NCBI GenBank assembly: GCA_019188255.1
Contig: JAETXT010000005.1
Span: 3,720,001-3,784,000 of the forward strand
From: Verticillium longisporum
Taxonomy: Eukaryota; Ascomycota; Sordariomycetes; Glomerellales; Plectosphaerellaceae
Length of the DNA stretch: 64,000 nucleotides
Direction: 5' to 3'
The translations under genes and the position numbers were made by a program. Of this stretch, positions 1-11,775 are shown in pieces; within the stretch, counting starts at the first letter, position 1; each line of letters starts with the position of its first letter. The notes beneath the pieces were generated by a model that saw nothing but the letters and a program-made list of their open reading frames with translations, made no database searches and was not told the DNA's origin.

Positions 1-1920
1 GGAGATCCGGTCATCTGGATCGTTGTAAGGGCGTACCTCTGGTCATTCTGGCAGCGTGCGAGGTTGCTATACCTCAGTTGCTTTCTCTTGCAGTCCATGA
101 ACCGAGGATTTGACCATGATTCTGAGAGCGCCTACTGGAGTAGGAACTTTCAGGTTTCTCCTGGCCTGTCTCTGCGGGCATTCACTGAAGAGACTGCGGC
201 GCTGAAGAAGCGCCCCAACATGTGTGGATGGATGTTTGAGCTTCTTCGTGGCGACCCAAAATGCACCGGCCTGGATTTCGACCTCCTTCATCATCGCTTC
301 AGCGAGGCCTTCAGAGACAAGACACCGCGATGTCGCGTCGATAGGGAGGCAGCTTGCTCCGGTAATACCTGGCGAGATTGCCTTCGTTTCGACCGTACAG
401 AGTCAGCAAACCAGACGGCGCACGATCAGACAACACAACACACCCCTGACAATGAAGAAAGACTCGTATGGAACGAAACATCATACCTCAGTGTTGACGG
501 CGCTCGGGCTGTCTCTATTGAGCTCACTGATCATGAGTTGAAGTATTGCGAAGCATCAAGTCGAACCATGGCCATATCACATGTCTGGAGTCATGGTCAG
601 GGCGGCCGTCCAGACGTCGGCATCCACAGATGTCTTCATGATCGATATGTGAGGCTAGCAAAATCTCTCGGATGCGACAGCTACTGGATCGATTCGGCGT
701 GCATGTGAGTAACCCGGGGAAGTTTGGTGTTTCGCGTCTTTCCTTGTTTTTTCTCGGTCTGGAAACTTCACAGCCCTGTTGATTATCGTGGCTGATGCGC
801 GTGTTCCAGTCCTTCTGATGATGAGCTGAGGCGAGAAGCCATTCGCTACATCAATGATGTCTTCTACAAAAGCAAGTGCGTCTTGGTTTGCGACAAGGAT
901 ATTATGGATCTTGACGCAAGTGACCTGACGACAGCACGCCAAGAAAGCCTCGTCGCAGCTGTCCTGTTCTGCGACTGGAACATAAGGGCGTGGACTATGC
1001 TCGAAGCTCTGAAGGGTCGTGGCCATATCAGTATTCTGTGCAAGGACAACCGCATCATCGAATTCGGAGATGTCCTGAGGCACGTGTGCGATTACGGCCG
1101 GATCGATCTCGCAGTATTCTCTCTCCTGCTCCCGCACACCATTCCATGGCGAAAGGAAGGCATGCAGAAGCTCAAGTCTGATGTCTTTGCCAATGACATA
1201 CACCTGGAGATTGTGGGTTCCTGGCTGAGTCACAGGCCTGCGAGTCGCAAGTATGACGACGTTGTCATCTGGAGTTTGTGTTTGGGCCAGCAAAGCCAGA
1301 GAGCGAGGCACCCGGATCAACTCTGGGAGAAGCAAAGCCAGGTCCGTACGGGTTTCCTAATGTCCAGCGCCCCAAGACTGTCAACACCAGGCAGGAGCTG
1401 GGCTCCCAGCACAACGTTCGCCTTTTCCGACGACGTGAATGAGAATATCAAGGGCGTCCACCGTCCCTTTGACAGCAGTTTCACAGCCATCGCCACAGTT
1501 GAACCGGAGGGGATTTGGGCCAGGTGGTGGGTGCACGAAATCGAACAAGGCCGTCTATCCAAGCTGCTGGGTTACTACAAAGACAGCGTCGCGACAGAAA
1601 GAGAGCGCAGAACGAGGCGAGAACTGGGTCATGTCCGCAAGGTGCTGAACCTCCACGGCCGTTACCTTGCCCTATTGAGGCCGATGTACCTCAGCGTTGG
1701 CACTCGTTTTGACGGTGTCCAACAAACACAGAGCTATGCAAAGTCCGGCGTCTTGCTAGCTGTGTGTGAGTCTGAAAAGAAGGAGGAGAAGGCAGAGCCA
1801 GGCAACTATCGGTTGAGAAACTCGCCGTCGTGGAAGTGGATCTGGCGAGGTGTCTATGAGTGGCCATCTGATGTTGACCTACCAGAGTTCACTTTGCACC
1901 ATGGGCTGTGGATTGCCTAA
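1..1920 (+). CDS. HET-domain (heterokaryon incompatibility) protein, 5' partial
   Basis: The sequence carries the core of a fungal HET domain: an AISHVWSHGQGG segment, then CDSYWIDSACIP, the usual 'shared-motif' order of the family, followed by DELRREAIRYINDVFYKSK. These proteins trigger cell death or vegetative incompatibility when non-self partners meet; which partner is unknown. An intron at 705-809 (GTGAGT...CCAG) joins AT to T and restores an unbroken frame (ACIPSDDELRR). The frame is open to base 1, so the N-terminus lies outside the window. A further intron at about 25-92 (GTAAGG...TTGCAG) is likely, because it removes an atypical hydrophobic stretch. Stop at 1918-1920. Beyond the HET domain the C-terminal half has no motif I recognise. 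Family assignment is fairly sure; the true start is not visible. Confidence 0.8.
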
Positions 1921-4250
1921 ATGTCGGTTGCTATTTATGAGGCCACGTCCTGACTGAACAGAACTTTCAATTCCTATGCTGCATGTTCGCGATATACAGT
2001 AGCCCAAATTCCTGTCCAAGCCTATTAATAATTCCGATGGAGGGAATGGGGGCGTCATAGGGGCAGTGCATGGAAGAGGTCGTTGGTCAGCACGACATCT
2101 ATGGCGAAATCTGCCCCTGTTCACATTCAAAATTCATCGATGGCGGATGATGAGACCTGAGCCTCGCTGTCAGGACGTATCTACGGAGACAAGTAACAAA
2201 GGGGTTTCGAAGCCTAGCTGGGGGTTCAAGGTCACGGAGATGTATATACAAGGGCTGCGCATGGCCCTCCTACCTGCGGAGGGCACGATTACAGACCTAT
2301 TCCTATGGTATATCTAGCAATCGACTGCGGAAAGTGCCTGCGGAAGACCTCTTCACTCTGCCTTCCCCTTCACCACCAGGCCAAAGCCAAGCGCCACTGA
2401 GCAGGTCTCTCGAGTACCTGCATGTAGACACTATCGCATACCTAATGATGACTTATCCCATTCTTCAACGAGATACCATGATTGTATGCTGTGAGTTTGC
2501 GAGTAGGGAAAGAGGAACGGAGGTTGTGTGTTAGAATGACCCTGGGTCAAACAATGTCATCATCGTCATCACTACTTTCCCCAAAGTAGCTGCGCATGTA
2601 TCTAGTGAACTTGCCCAGCCAATGTCCAAAGGAAACAGGTAGTCCGTCATGGTTGTTTCCATATGCGACAACCTCGTCAAAACGCAATTTCCTCAAAGGC
2701 GTGCCCACAAGATCAGGGGGAAGGATCGTTCTGGGTACAATGTTGGTCACACTTCAAAACCAACTCCAACAATCATGTTACCTCTTCTCCCATTCCCAAC
2801 TCCTACTCCAGTTCATTGTTTTATTCTGCCTTCGTTTTCTTGTCATTTGCAAGCTCAATCTCGACTTTGCTGGCTACAGGGCTCTTCGAGCAGGGAACCG
2901 CGGTTTTATTACGCATTGCCACCTCAAACCACCTATCATGGCAAAACTTTGGACGCTGCCCACGGTTTGTTGGCGTGATGACGGATTCCTCCAACACCGT
3001 CTTCCTCGGGCAATGTTCCATATATCTTCATTGCACTCAGTATTCTTTGTTCTTCAGTATCATATCTCGGCCTCGCTGCTGGATACCCTTCTTTCGACTT
3101 GTTCATTTGCCCTTCTCGCTTGAGAGGGTGACAGCGGTCGGTCGCCTCAGACCTGCACGGGCAGTTGGCCTCTGTGTTCAGTCTCATCATTGGCAACGAT
3201 CAATGATCCCTGCAAGGTGGGTGGTCCCCTGATGGGGAAATTGAGACTCTGAGCGGGCTTGGGGCCCTGTGATGATCGAATGATCCCTGCCAAAAGGATT
3301 GAGACCACCCACGTGTGTCAGCTTCGGCTGACCCCCCAAACATGGGATTCTTTTCTAGGAACAACGACAGCCTCAGTCCACGCGCGTGTCGGTAAACTCG
3401 CCATTGAAGGTGAGCTCTCTTCCACTGCGTCGAAGTTGGTCATCAATGGTTGATGCTGCCCTATTAGGTGTCTCGTTCGCTTCTCCTATCCTCTCCGTCG
3501 TCGAAAACCGCACTGGCATCAACATGACTTCGTCTCTGCCACAACCAGAGAGCAGAGCGGCTTCCTCTAAGATGGCACTTCCATAACCATCATTCCACAA
3601 CGCGGCATCAGACATGCGAAAAGTTACTCACCAACAATGGACTGCCCTGGGACGTGACTGGCAAGAATTGATTGCTCGTTGATCAAGGAAGAATGAGGAT
3701 CCCAGATATGGTGATGCGATGCATTTCCGGGTAGACGAGGGCCGTCATGTTGTTGGGTGCGCAAGCCAGGCAAATTTGGTTCTGGTCGGGGAGTAGATCA
3801 ACGGAAAAAGAAGAAAGAGGCAGAAAAGGAATACGGAGGGCTGAAAAGCACAGATTTATACAGATAAATCTTGAAAAGCCTCGACATCAAACTTTTCTCA
3901 CACAAATCATCAGGGTGTTAATGGAAGAACTCGATTCAACGTCCAGAGAGTGGCAAGAGCGGCAAGAGCGGTGGGCATGTGGGGCATTCTCAGATCATCA
4001 CTGGATTTGACCTTGAGCCGTAGTTCGGTGCAATCTGCCTTACGACGCCCCGACGTGGGCAGAGGTAATACATCGCCGGTAATAGCAGGCCCCCAAAATA
4101 CCTATCATTGTTCAAAATCATCGGGTGCCTTAGGCATGGTGTAGAAAGGGTGACTCCATGCCCCAAGCACCAGACTTCTCTTTTTTTCACGGCACTAAAG
4201 AGCCAGATATATCATGGTGCATGGCCACTGGCTGGCCCAGGAATGACACA
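1921..4250. other. Gene-poor intergenic stretch
   Basis: No gene is supported with confidence over 2.3 kb. On the minus strand three short open stretches (3615-3373, 3021-2821, 2750-2547) have protein-like composition; the last ends in an acidic tail GESSDDDDDIV. I could not join them with convincing splice sites, so they may be a decayed or multi-intron small gene. Confidence 0.4.
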
Positions 4251-6876
4251 TCAATTCAGACGATTGACGCTGCTATTGTCAAGACAGTTGTATGAGCTAA
4301 AGCCTTGCCATGTCTGTGCTCCAGGCCTTTCCAGGGATAGCTTCAGGTCGGTTTGGCGGTATGAACAATCAATGATTGGGGAACACCAGTCCCATATCCA
4401 CGATTGATCCATCTCTTGGAGCGGACCAACCCCCCACCCGGCTTGTGGCGGTAGCCAGGATCCCGACGCATCGAATAGCTCACCCTGCAGATTATTTTGA
4501 GGTGAGTCGTCTCCTGTCCCAGTCATGCCATTGACCCAATCTATCTGCCGATTTGTATCACCCGTTCTAGACTGCGTGTTGGTGAGCCCTGAGGCATGGC
4601 CGTGCACGTCTGCAAGGTCATTGCGGGTGCCATCACGACCGGAGATGGGCTCCTGGGGTTCTGTCGACGAGGATTCTTGGTCCCGGCCGACAACTTCTGA
4701 ATAATATTCTGGGGGCTCCCCAAATGCACCCGGCTTATTATGTGTCTCGCTGAGGTCGAGTCCAGCTGGATCGTTAATCAGAGCTTTCGTCTCCTCGGTG
4801 GCAATGACATGCATCAAGTCCGCGAGAACCATTGTCATTTGACTCCACACGTGTGATCTAAGATTGGTGCTCTTCGGAATCTGTATGATCCTCGCTATGC
4901 CGCGCTTACTCTCCTGGCCTCGAGCAGACAAGGGACTCAAGAGGGCGAGCAGGCCAAGCATGACGCCCGCGGAAAAGGCGTGCACCCCGACATGAATGGC
5001 GGGGAAGCCGAACTGGAAGAGGCGCAGAAGATCCGGACGCTTGGCCACTTCTGATGTCCGCGTTGCGGAGGCCCAACACTGCTGCTGAGCAATATTGATG
5101 AACGCGCTTGGCACATTGGCAAGGCTAGCTTGCGTTGCCAGCGCAGGTGAGTTTGCTCGCGTAGAAATGCGCGACCTTGGTACGCCGCCGATCGATATCA
5201 AGGGACGGAACAGGAGGATCTGTACATTGTCGTAGGACACTTGGAGGGTAAGAGCCTGTATGGCGAAAATCCTTTTCAAAGCGGCATCCTCGCCGTCCTC
5301 AATGGTATTCGGAGGGTGTGACTCTGCTCTTAGCTCTGGGGGGATAGACCTTTCCCAGGCCAACAACCTCTGATGGAGTTTCGATATCGACTGACAAAGC
5401 TCTTCGGATCCATTGTGCTGGGTAAAGTAGATCTGGTCCATGATGGAGTTTGCAATTTTGTACATCTTAGCCTTGAACCTGTTGGAGGAGCCGACTGTTA
5501 CGGGTCTGGACTGCCCGTCCTCGTATATCTCAGTTGACCCAAACTTCGGGCACTGCTCGAAACTATCTTTAACGTCAAGTGGTTGCTGAACGTGGCAATC
5601 GGTCTCGATGAGCATCGGAGGTGTGCCCCACGACATTGAGATGAACCTGCAGCCGGATATTAGACGCAGGTGTTGGATAGGCGCATGTTGACTCACCCTG
5701 CTCCAATGAATACAGACCACCAGACGTAGCATCGCGTCTGTCTCTCGACGGTGTCGATATCGCCCCAGCTTTCTTCCTGGTTGAGGCCGATGAACTGAGC
5801 TGCGCGGACCGTTGTTCCCATGGTGATGAATGCGGCTCTTGACTGGCGGTTCCACATGTAATAAGCGCTCAGCAGAAACGAGTACGAAACTGTATCGACG
5901 GTGATGAGGTCCATGGATGGGAGGTATCATCTTTCGGCTGCCAACATCATGCCCGAAACAACCTCAGCTGAAGGAGCTTCCTCGCGACTCCCTGCTCGAG
6001 CGCCATCGGGTTTGAACTTGGCACCGATCACGAGCACGACAAGTGCCAAGAGAAGCAGAGGCCGCTGTTCCCTCGACGCAAGTCCGGACTCTGCTATGGG
6101 TAGAAGTCGTGCCCGGAGAAAGGGTTCGTGAATTATGCGGATGTACCAATGTACCGAGTCATTGTACGAGTCCAATAAAGAATTGACTACCTCTGTTGGA
6201 GGCAGATCAATACCTAAGATATCAATGACGGGGACCAACTCAGATTCTGCCTGGGTCTGTCCATGGCTGGGAGAGTCTGTCGAGGGCAAGGCATCAACCT
6301 CGCGCGTTCGACTGGACGCTGCGATTTGGTACTTCTGAAAGATCTGAGAGGAATGTTAAATGAATGGACTCGGCATGTCGTTGCGGCACAGTTGAGCTTG
6401 GCGACAGCACGAACCTTTCCCACAAGATGTAACGCGGACGCGCGCTGGTCAGGCCGGACGACATCATTTGCCTGTGTATGGGCCGCTGAAGAGACCTTCG
6501 GCCTCCCCAACTCCACTGCATCTGCAGCATGGGGCTGGATAGAGGAACACGGCTCGTCAGCTACTCTTGGCCGAGCGTGTCGGGCTTGGTACGCTGCACT
6601 TTTGGGCCGGTTGGATCGCCTGACTCCATGTCATCAGTCAGTCGGTTGCCGGTAACATATCTCTCTGCCATGATTCTGACCAGGTCCGTTCCGTTGCCTC
6701 CGTACATTGTGCACCAGCCCGTATACACAGTGGACAGGGGTGCTGGTAGTCGCACTTGGTGCTCACGGGTCAGCCACAGCCAAGCCAAAGCTCCAGCAGT
6801 TCAGTGACAGAAGACGAACCCTCAGTTTTTGTCGGCGACACCGACTGCATGCGTGCCGAATCCTCTTCGGCTCCAT
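4251..6876 (-). CDS. Zn2Cys6 fungal-specific transcription factor with an in-frame TGA
   Basis: The start at 6876 opens MEPKRIRHACSRCRRQKLR; after an intron (6819-6755, GTTCGT...CAAG) comes CDYQHPCPLCIRAGAQC, completing the six-cysteine binuclear zinc cluster. A middle region (HWYIRIIHEPFLRARLLP, then SYSFLLSAYYMWNRQSRAAF and GTTVRAAQFIGL) matches the fungal_trans domain of such activators. Further introns are 6414-6335 (GTTCGT...TTTCAG) and 5696-5647 (GTGAGT...CTGCAG). The join between zinc cluster and linker (about 6520-6700) is not resolved. Odd: a TGA at 5929-5927 interrupts the middle domain in frame (LAAER-stop-YLPSMDL) with coding sequence continuing on both sides. It is divergent from the ligase gene at 7394 and so the likely local regulator. 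The class is sure; the function of this copy is not. Confidence 0.8.
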
Positions 6877-7024
6877 CAAATGAGATGTTTGCCGGACGGC
6901 TCGGGTAGTTGGGGCTATATGGTGAGCGCGAAGAGGAGAGCCGTTCAGGTCAAAGCTGAGGGGATGCCGACGGCTCAAGTATTACTTACCTTAGGTACGT
7001 AGGTGCCTTATTAGGGGGTAACGA

Positions 7025-7044
7025 GAGCCGAGAGCCGCCGGCTC
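7025..7044. promoter_or_regulatory. Candidate operator, copy 1 (20-base element with GAGCC-GCC-GGCTC palindrome)
   Basis: The element GAGCCGAGAGCCGCCGGCTC lies between the divergent regulator (start 6876) and ligase (start 7394). It contains a perfect hairpin GAGAGCC-GCC-GGCTCTC at 7030-7046. The same 20-base pattern, with two differences, recurs at 11776-11795 upstream of the dehydrogenase. Zn2Cys6 proteins usually bind spaced CGG/CCG triplets, and this element holds CCG and CGG triplets in inverted order. That it is bound by the neighbouring regulator is inference. Confidence 0.55.
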
Positions 7045-7393
7045 TCTTGCCCCACCTTCCCAAGTGAGTAGCTGGCGGGGCAAGGGTCGATCCGCAGTCT
7101 CGTCTGGTCAGGACGGCTCCCCTTCCCCAGATTTCATTAGCATTCCTGCATAGTATACAGGATGGTGTCTGCTGGTTCGGACGAGAGTCTGTTGCTTGTC
7201 CGAGCTGCGGGTCGGGAGCTTGGCGGGAGCTGTCCGATGCTTGCGGGATGGGCCAAGCTCGTCATAAATGCAAGGTATCTGAGCTGAACTCCTGGCAGGA
7301 CTCCCGCATCCAACCAAACGCAGCTCCGGTTTACGACTGAATACCAGAGAAAAAAAGACTTTGAATAAGGAGCTGGGAGAACTGTTTTCCAAG

Positions 7394-9252
7394 ATGACGG
7401 GGAAGACCGTTTACAATGCAACGGTCGACTATGAGCTTACAAATGTCGATTTGTTGACACTGCTGTTCGGTAGGTTATCCCCACCGCAGAGAACGTTGAG
7501 GTATCAGTCTCATGCTGTGTCCTGACACAGATTCCGCCGAGCTTCCGTCCAAGGATGATACTATTCTTCACGTTGAAGCGAGTAATCCCGACAATCGCCT
7601 GAGCAAGGCGCAAACCGCCACCCTCACGAGACGTATCGCGCACATCCTCCGGCACGACTTTCGCGTTGGTGCCTCAATCAGCGGTAAAGACGTGGTGGTC
7701 TGCATCTCTTCCGGAGAGGTCCTCCTTCCGGCTGTATTCTACGGTACAATCGCGGCCGGTGGAGTGTATAGCGCTGCGAGCAGCAGCTCGACCAGTGTGG
7801 AGCTGCAACGGCAGATCGAGGACGGCGGTGCTACCCTGCTCATCGCATCTGCCGATTGTCGTGCAGTGGCTGAGCGAGCAGCTCGACAGACTGGCTTGCC
7901 ATCCGACCGGATCCTCATACTCGAAAGCACCAACGGAAAGAGAAGTCTTCTCTCCAAGTCTGGAAACGATCTGTTGTCTGTGTCGTCCTCAGAGCTGCCT
8001 TGGGATGAGATCACGGATCCCGAAATCCTCATAAAACGTATCATTTGCCTTGTGTACAGCAGTGGAACTACCGGCAAGCCAAAGGGTATGTGGAATCAAC
8101 GATGTGTAATGGAATCGAAAGGGCATTGACCTTTCTCTAGGAGTCACCATCACCCATGCCAACATGGTGGCACATGCTCTGATCACCCGCTACAGTTATC
8201 GAGATTTCCTCAACCGCCAACAGACTAAGGATCCGAAATTTTCCTTCGAATACCGAACTATAGCGCACGTTCCGGCTGCGCACATCGCAGGAATTCAGGG
8301 CTACTTTGTTCAGCCTGCCGTCCATGGAGGCACCGTGTACTGGATGCCCAAATTCGACTCTGTCAAGTTCATCGAGTATAATCGTAGCCTTCGGATTACC
8401 ATGTTCTTCAGCGTTCCGCCCATTTTCCTATTGATCTCTCAGAGCTCTCAGGTCGAGGATCATTTCCGATCGCTTTACCATGCGATCTCCGGCGCCGCTC
8501 CTATGAGCCCCCAGCTCTCGCGAGCTGTGGAGAAGAAACTGGGATGCAATATCTCCCAGGTATGGGGGATGAGCGAGACAGCCGGCAGCGTCACGGTGCA
8601 GCCTTGGGACGAGAAGGACGAGACGGGCTGCATTTCGGCAATCCAACCGAACACAAGGCTGCGCATCGTTGACGAGGACGAACAACATGTTCAAGATGGG
8701 ACGCCTGGAGAATTTGTGGTACAGTCACAGATAGTGACCCCTGGATACTGGCGGAACCCCACGGCGACAGTCGAATCCTTTACCAGGTGTGGTGGCTGGT
8801 TCAAAACGGGCGACATTGGCATCCGGAAAAACGGCAAATTCTACATTGTCGACCGCAAGAAGGTATGCAATTGGTTACTTTCACTCTTGCAAATGGCTGA
8901 TAACCTTGACTTTTGGGAGCTCATCAAATACAAGGGTCTCCAGGTTGCCCCAGCCGAACTTGAAGCGCTTCTCCTGTCCCATCCCTTGATCCTAGATGTT
9001 GCAGTTATAGGTGTCGCCGTGCCAACAGAAGAAGGCAACGAAGTTCCCAGGGCATACATAGTGGCGGATGTCACAAAGATTTCCGAAGGCGAGGTGAAGG
9101 CATTTGTCAAGCGCGAGCTGGCTTCGTATAAGCAGCTTCGGGGTGGCGTGAGCTACGTCAAAGCTATCCCAAAAAGCCCCACGGGAAAGATACTGAGGAG
9201 GGAGCTACGTCAACTGTTCGAGAGGGAGAGTTCCCTTCCAGCTAAGCTGTAA
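7394..9252 (+). CDS. Peroxisomal acyl-CoA synthetase / 4-coumarate-CoA ligase-like enzyme
   Basis: ATP-dependent ligase of the AMP-binding (ANL) superfamily that activates a carboxylic acid to its CoA ester through an acyl-adenylate. Visible motifs: nucleotide loop VYSSGTTGKPKG near residue 200, QVWGMSETAG, the GWFKTGDIGIRKNGKFYIVDRKK block, and the C-terminal PTGKILRREL with the catalytic lysine. The last residues, PAKL, form a type-1 peroxisomal targeting signal. The exon at 7394-7469 (MTGKTVYNATVDYELTNVDL) joins 7531 by an intron with GTAGGT...CACAG; a second intron is 8086-8140 (GTATGT...TCTAG). A third, 8863-8919, is 57 bases and in frame; removing it gives RKK-LIKYKG, close to the family pattern, so the protein is 580 or, more likely, 561 residues. 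Substrate unknown: aromatic or medium-chain acids are both possible. Confidence 0.9.
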
Positions 9253-9544
9253 ACTCAGACGGTTGCATATGCGTACGGCTCCAAGGCCAAGTTCATGAAA
9301 TATCTTGGTAGACGGCGAGTTCGCAATTACGCAATGACATATCGCATATGTTGTTTCGCTCAAATTCAGACCTGATTGGACGCGAGAACGCGCATGGAGT
9401 TTGTGCGTTGCGTTATTGCTGTGCTACCAGATCAACCTCGACATACTGTCCAGCGGGTAACAACAAAACACACGAAGTACGAGAATTATGCCAAGGCGCC
9501 AACTATCATAAAGACAACATCCGTTGTTCAAAGCTTTCAGTACC

Positions 9545-11488
9545 TCATAGCTTTCCAGCTAATGGTTTTTGTGAGATGCTCGCACCCATGAAGATGCTTG
9601 CGTCGATGGCGGCTTCGGCCGCGCAGTCGAATGCGCCAAGCTTAGTGTAGCTGATCACGCTGACATGAGACCGGACGTATCTGATTGCAACGTGAGATGC
9701 AATCTCATCATTGTCCGTGCTAGCGTCGTACAAAAGGAGTGTTGCCGTCGTAACGACGTCGAGGTGGTCCAAGAGCCACCGGCCACTATATTCCAGCAGT
9801 GCCCCATCCGCTTTGATGCGTGAAATCAAGGTGAGGAGACTCTCGAGTCTTTCGGTAACAGCGGTACACTCATCGGCGAACCTCTTGCTGCAGAGCTTGA
9901 GAGTCCTCATGGTCCAGGGAGTAAAAACATCCTCAATAATCCGGCCTCCTTGAATGCGTTTGTCTTTGAGGACTCGGCCAACGTCATCTGCCATGACGCT
10001 CACGGTTCCCTCCCAGATTGTTTGCACGACGGAGTCGCGGAATATCTTGGCCAGGTTCAATATACCTCCATCTTCATGGTTTTCGCAATAGCCCACACCG
10101 CCGAGGCACTCCATGTTCGCGCGGTGCCCGGCTACAGCTGCCACGCTTGTCTGCGCCTTGATCACTGGCGTGAGAAGCCGAAGGAGAAGCTTTGCTGTCT
10201 CGTCGTCCGGGATGAGTGCAGCGGCTGGGGTGTTTCTCATAACGCTGCTGCCCTGTTCACTGCAGCCCAAAAGGGCCACAGCAAAGAACGTAAGAGCCGT
10301 GGCCGCTCGGTACTTGACAGTCTCTCCAGCCATCCAGTGGTTGTGCTGCAGGTTTTCATACAAGTAGGCACCCCGAACCTTTCGAACCTTGGTGTACGCA
10401 CGGCAGACCGCGAGGCCCCGCGCCCAGTACGAGACACTGCCAGCGCCGGTATAGAGGCGCGTGATGTTGAGGACAGTTGAGATTGCCTTGACGCCCTTCC
10501 CTTCCTCTCCGACGAGCCAGCCACGGGCACCCTTCAGCTCGAGCTCGGCAGTAGGCAAACCCTTTGTGCCCATCTTATTCTTTAGTCTTTGGATGCGGAT
10601 TCCGTTGAGCTCAGAGCCTTTTCCCGCCTTGCGGCGCATGGGAACGCAGAACGCACTCAACCCTTTTGGGGTTTGCGCCAGAAGCATGGTCATGTCGGAA
10701 TCGGTTGCGCTGCTGAACCACTTGAAGCCGTCAATGGACCAGGGTCCCAAAGGCTGTCCGAGAACGTCTTGGCCTCGGCCGCCAGCGCCCTTGAGGTCGG
10801 TGGGAGTCAATCTTGTGGCTATAGTCTCGGTTCCTCTGACATCGCTTCCGCCTGATCTCTCGGTCATCCACTGGCCGCTAGTCCAAGCTTCAGATGGGTC
10901 AGACGAAACCAGGCGTCGGTAGTATTCACTGAGGACCGCGTTGCGTCCCTTTTCGTCGCCATCATCGTCCCCAGTGTGATTCGAAATGAAACGGGCAGAC
11001 CCATCCGTCATGCTCATCGGGCACATGGTCAGGATTGAAGTGTGGTGCCAGTTGTGATTTACGAGAAACTGATGCACGCGACGATTGTGGGTGGACGTGG
11101 ACTTGTCGTAGCCCAGTGAGACAACGCCTGCCCGGATTCCGATGGCTTTCAAAGCTTTCCAGCCGTGACACAGGACAAGAGGGTCGTCTCGATTCAGCTC
11201 GCCAAAGGTCGTGAGCGGCTGCAAAGTCGGCGGTACTGTCTCGGCCTCGACAGCGTGCTTCAAAGTGGCAGGCTCCAGCACAGTCCGTGAGATTTCGTGC
11301 ATGGCTTTGCCCACGACTTGCTGGCTACTGTCTGGCAAGTACAATTTCGTAAGTCGTGTGAGGACAACATCGTCCGTGGCCTCATCGTGAGCATTGGCGA
11401 GCTGGGGGGACGTGTACTGAGGGAGAATGGTGGGCAACTGCTGGAAGAAACCCGAGATAGCCGACGACGCAATAGGGACGCTTGTCAT
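9545..11488 (-). CDS. AidB/ACAD11-type acyl-CoA dehydrogenase
   Basis: A single-exon 647-residue flavoprotein. Motifs seen: MTERSGGSDVRGTET near residue 208 (the flavin/substrate segment of AidB-type dehydrogenases), ECLGGVGYCENHEDGG, and SVVQTIWEGTVSVMADDV near 490. The N-terminal extension before the dehydrogenase fold is typical of the AidB branch. The family introduces the alpha-beta double bond in acyl-CoA esters using FAD. The C-terminus ends AGKL, a weak variant of the peroxisomal SKL signal. It is convergent with the acyl-CoA ligase, 292 bases apart, and has the shared 20-base element about 290 bases upstream, so it probably takes the ligase's product. Substrate not determinable here. 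Confidence 0.88.
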   Translation of the reverse strand: MTSVPIASSAISGFFQQLPTILPQYTSPQLANAHDEATDDVVLTRLTKLYLPDSSQQVVGKAMHEISRTVLEPATLKHAVEAETVPPTLQPLTTFGELNRDDPLVLCHGWKALKAIGIRAGVVSLGYDKSTSTHNRRVHQFLVNHNWHHTSILTMCPMSMTDGSARFISNHTGDDDGDEKGRNAVLSEYYRRLVSSDPSEAWTSGQWMTERSGGSDVRGTETIATRLTPTDLKGAGGRGQDVLGQPLGPWSIDGFKWFSSATDSDMTMLLAQTPKGLSAFCVPMRRKAGKGSELNGIRIQRLKNKMGTKGLPTAELELKGARGWLVGEEGKGVKAISTVLNITRLYTGAGSVSYWARGLAVCRAYTKVRKVRGAYLYENLQHNHWMAGETVKYRAATALTFFAVALLGCSEQGSSVMRNTPAAALIPDDETAKLLLRLLTPVIKAQTSVAAVAGHRANMECLGGVGYCENHEDGGILNLAKIFRDSVVQTIWEGTVSVMADDVGRVLKDKRIQGGRIIEDVFTPWTMRTLKLCSKRFADECTAVTERLESLLTLISRIKADGALLEYSGRWLLDHLDVVTTATLLLYDASTDNDEIASHVAIRYVRSHVSVISYTKLGAFDCAAEAAIDASIFMGASISQKPLAGKL

Positions 11489-11775
11489 GATTATGGTCGA
11501 ATATTCGTGTTGGAAACAAGAGAGGATACAAGACCCAAGTATGGATAGGTTGCTGGGCGTTTAGGGTTGTTGTTGTTGTTGTTGCGTTTGAACCCGAAAT
11601 CAAGGGGTGGTTATGTATCTGATCTAATTGTCAATCTTGGGCAATGCGAAAGCGTCTTAAGAAACCGAAAACCGCGGTCTCTAGTATTCGATGCCATTTC
11701 CGAATCATTCATTGGGATGGTCAGCTGGCAGGGCTTGTGATCGTGGCGATTAACGCAGGGGTACGGCCAAGGCTT

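Noticed and set aside
5647..5696. Frameshift between the two halves of the regulator's middle domain
   Set aside because: Explained by a normal 50-base intron, GTGAGT...CTGCAG, in phase.
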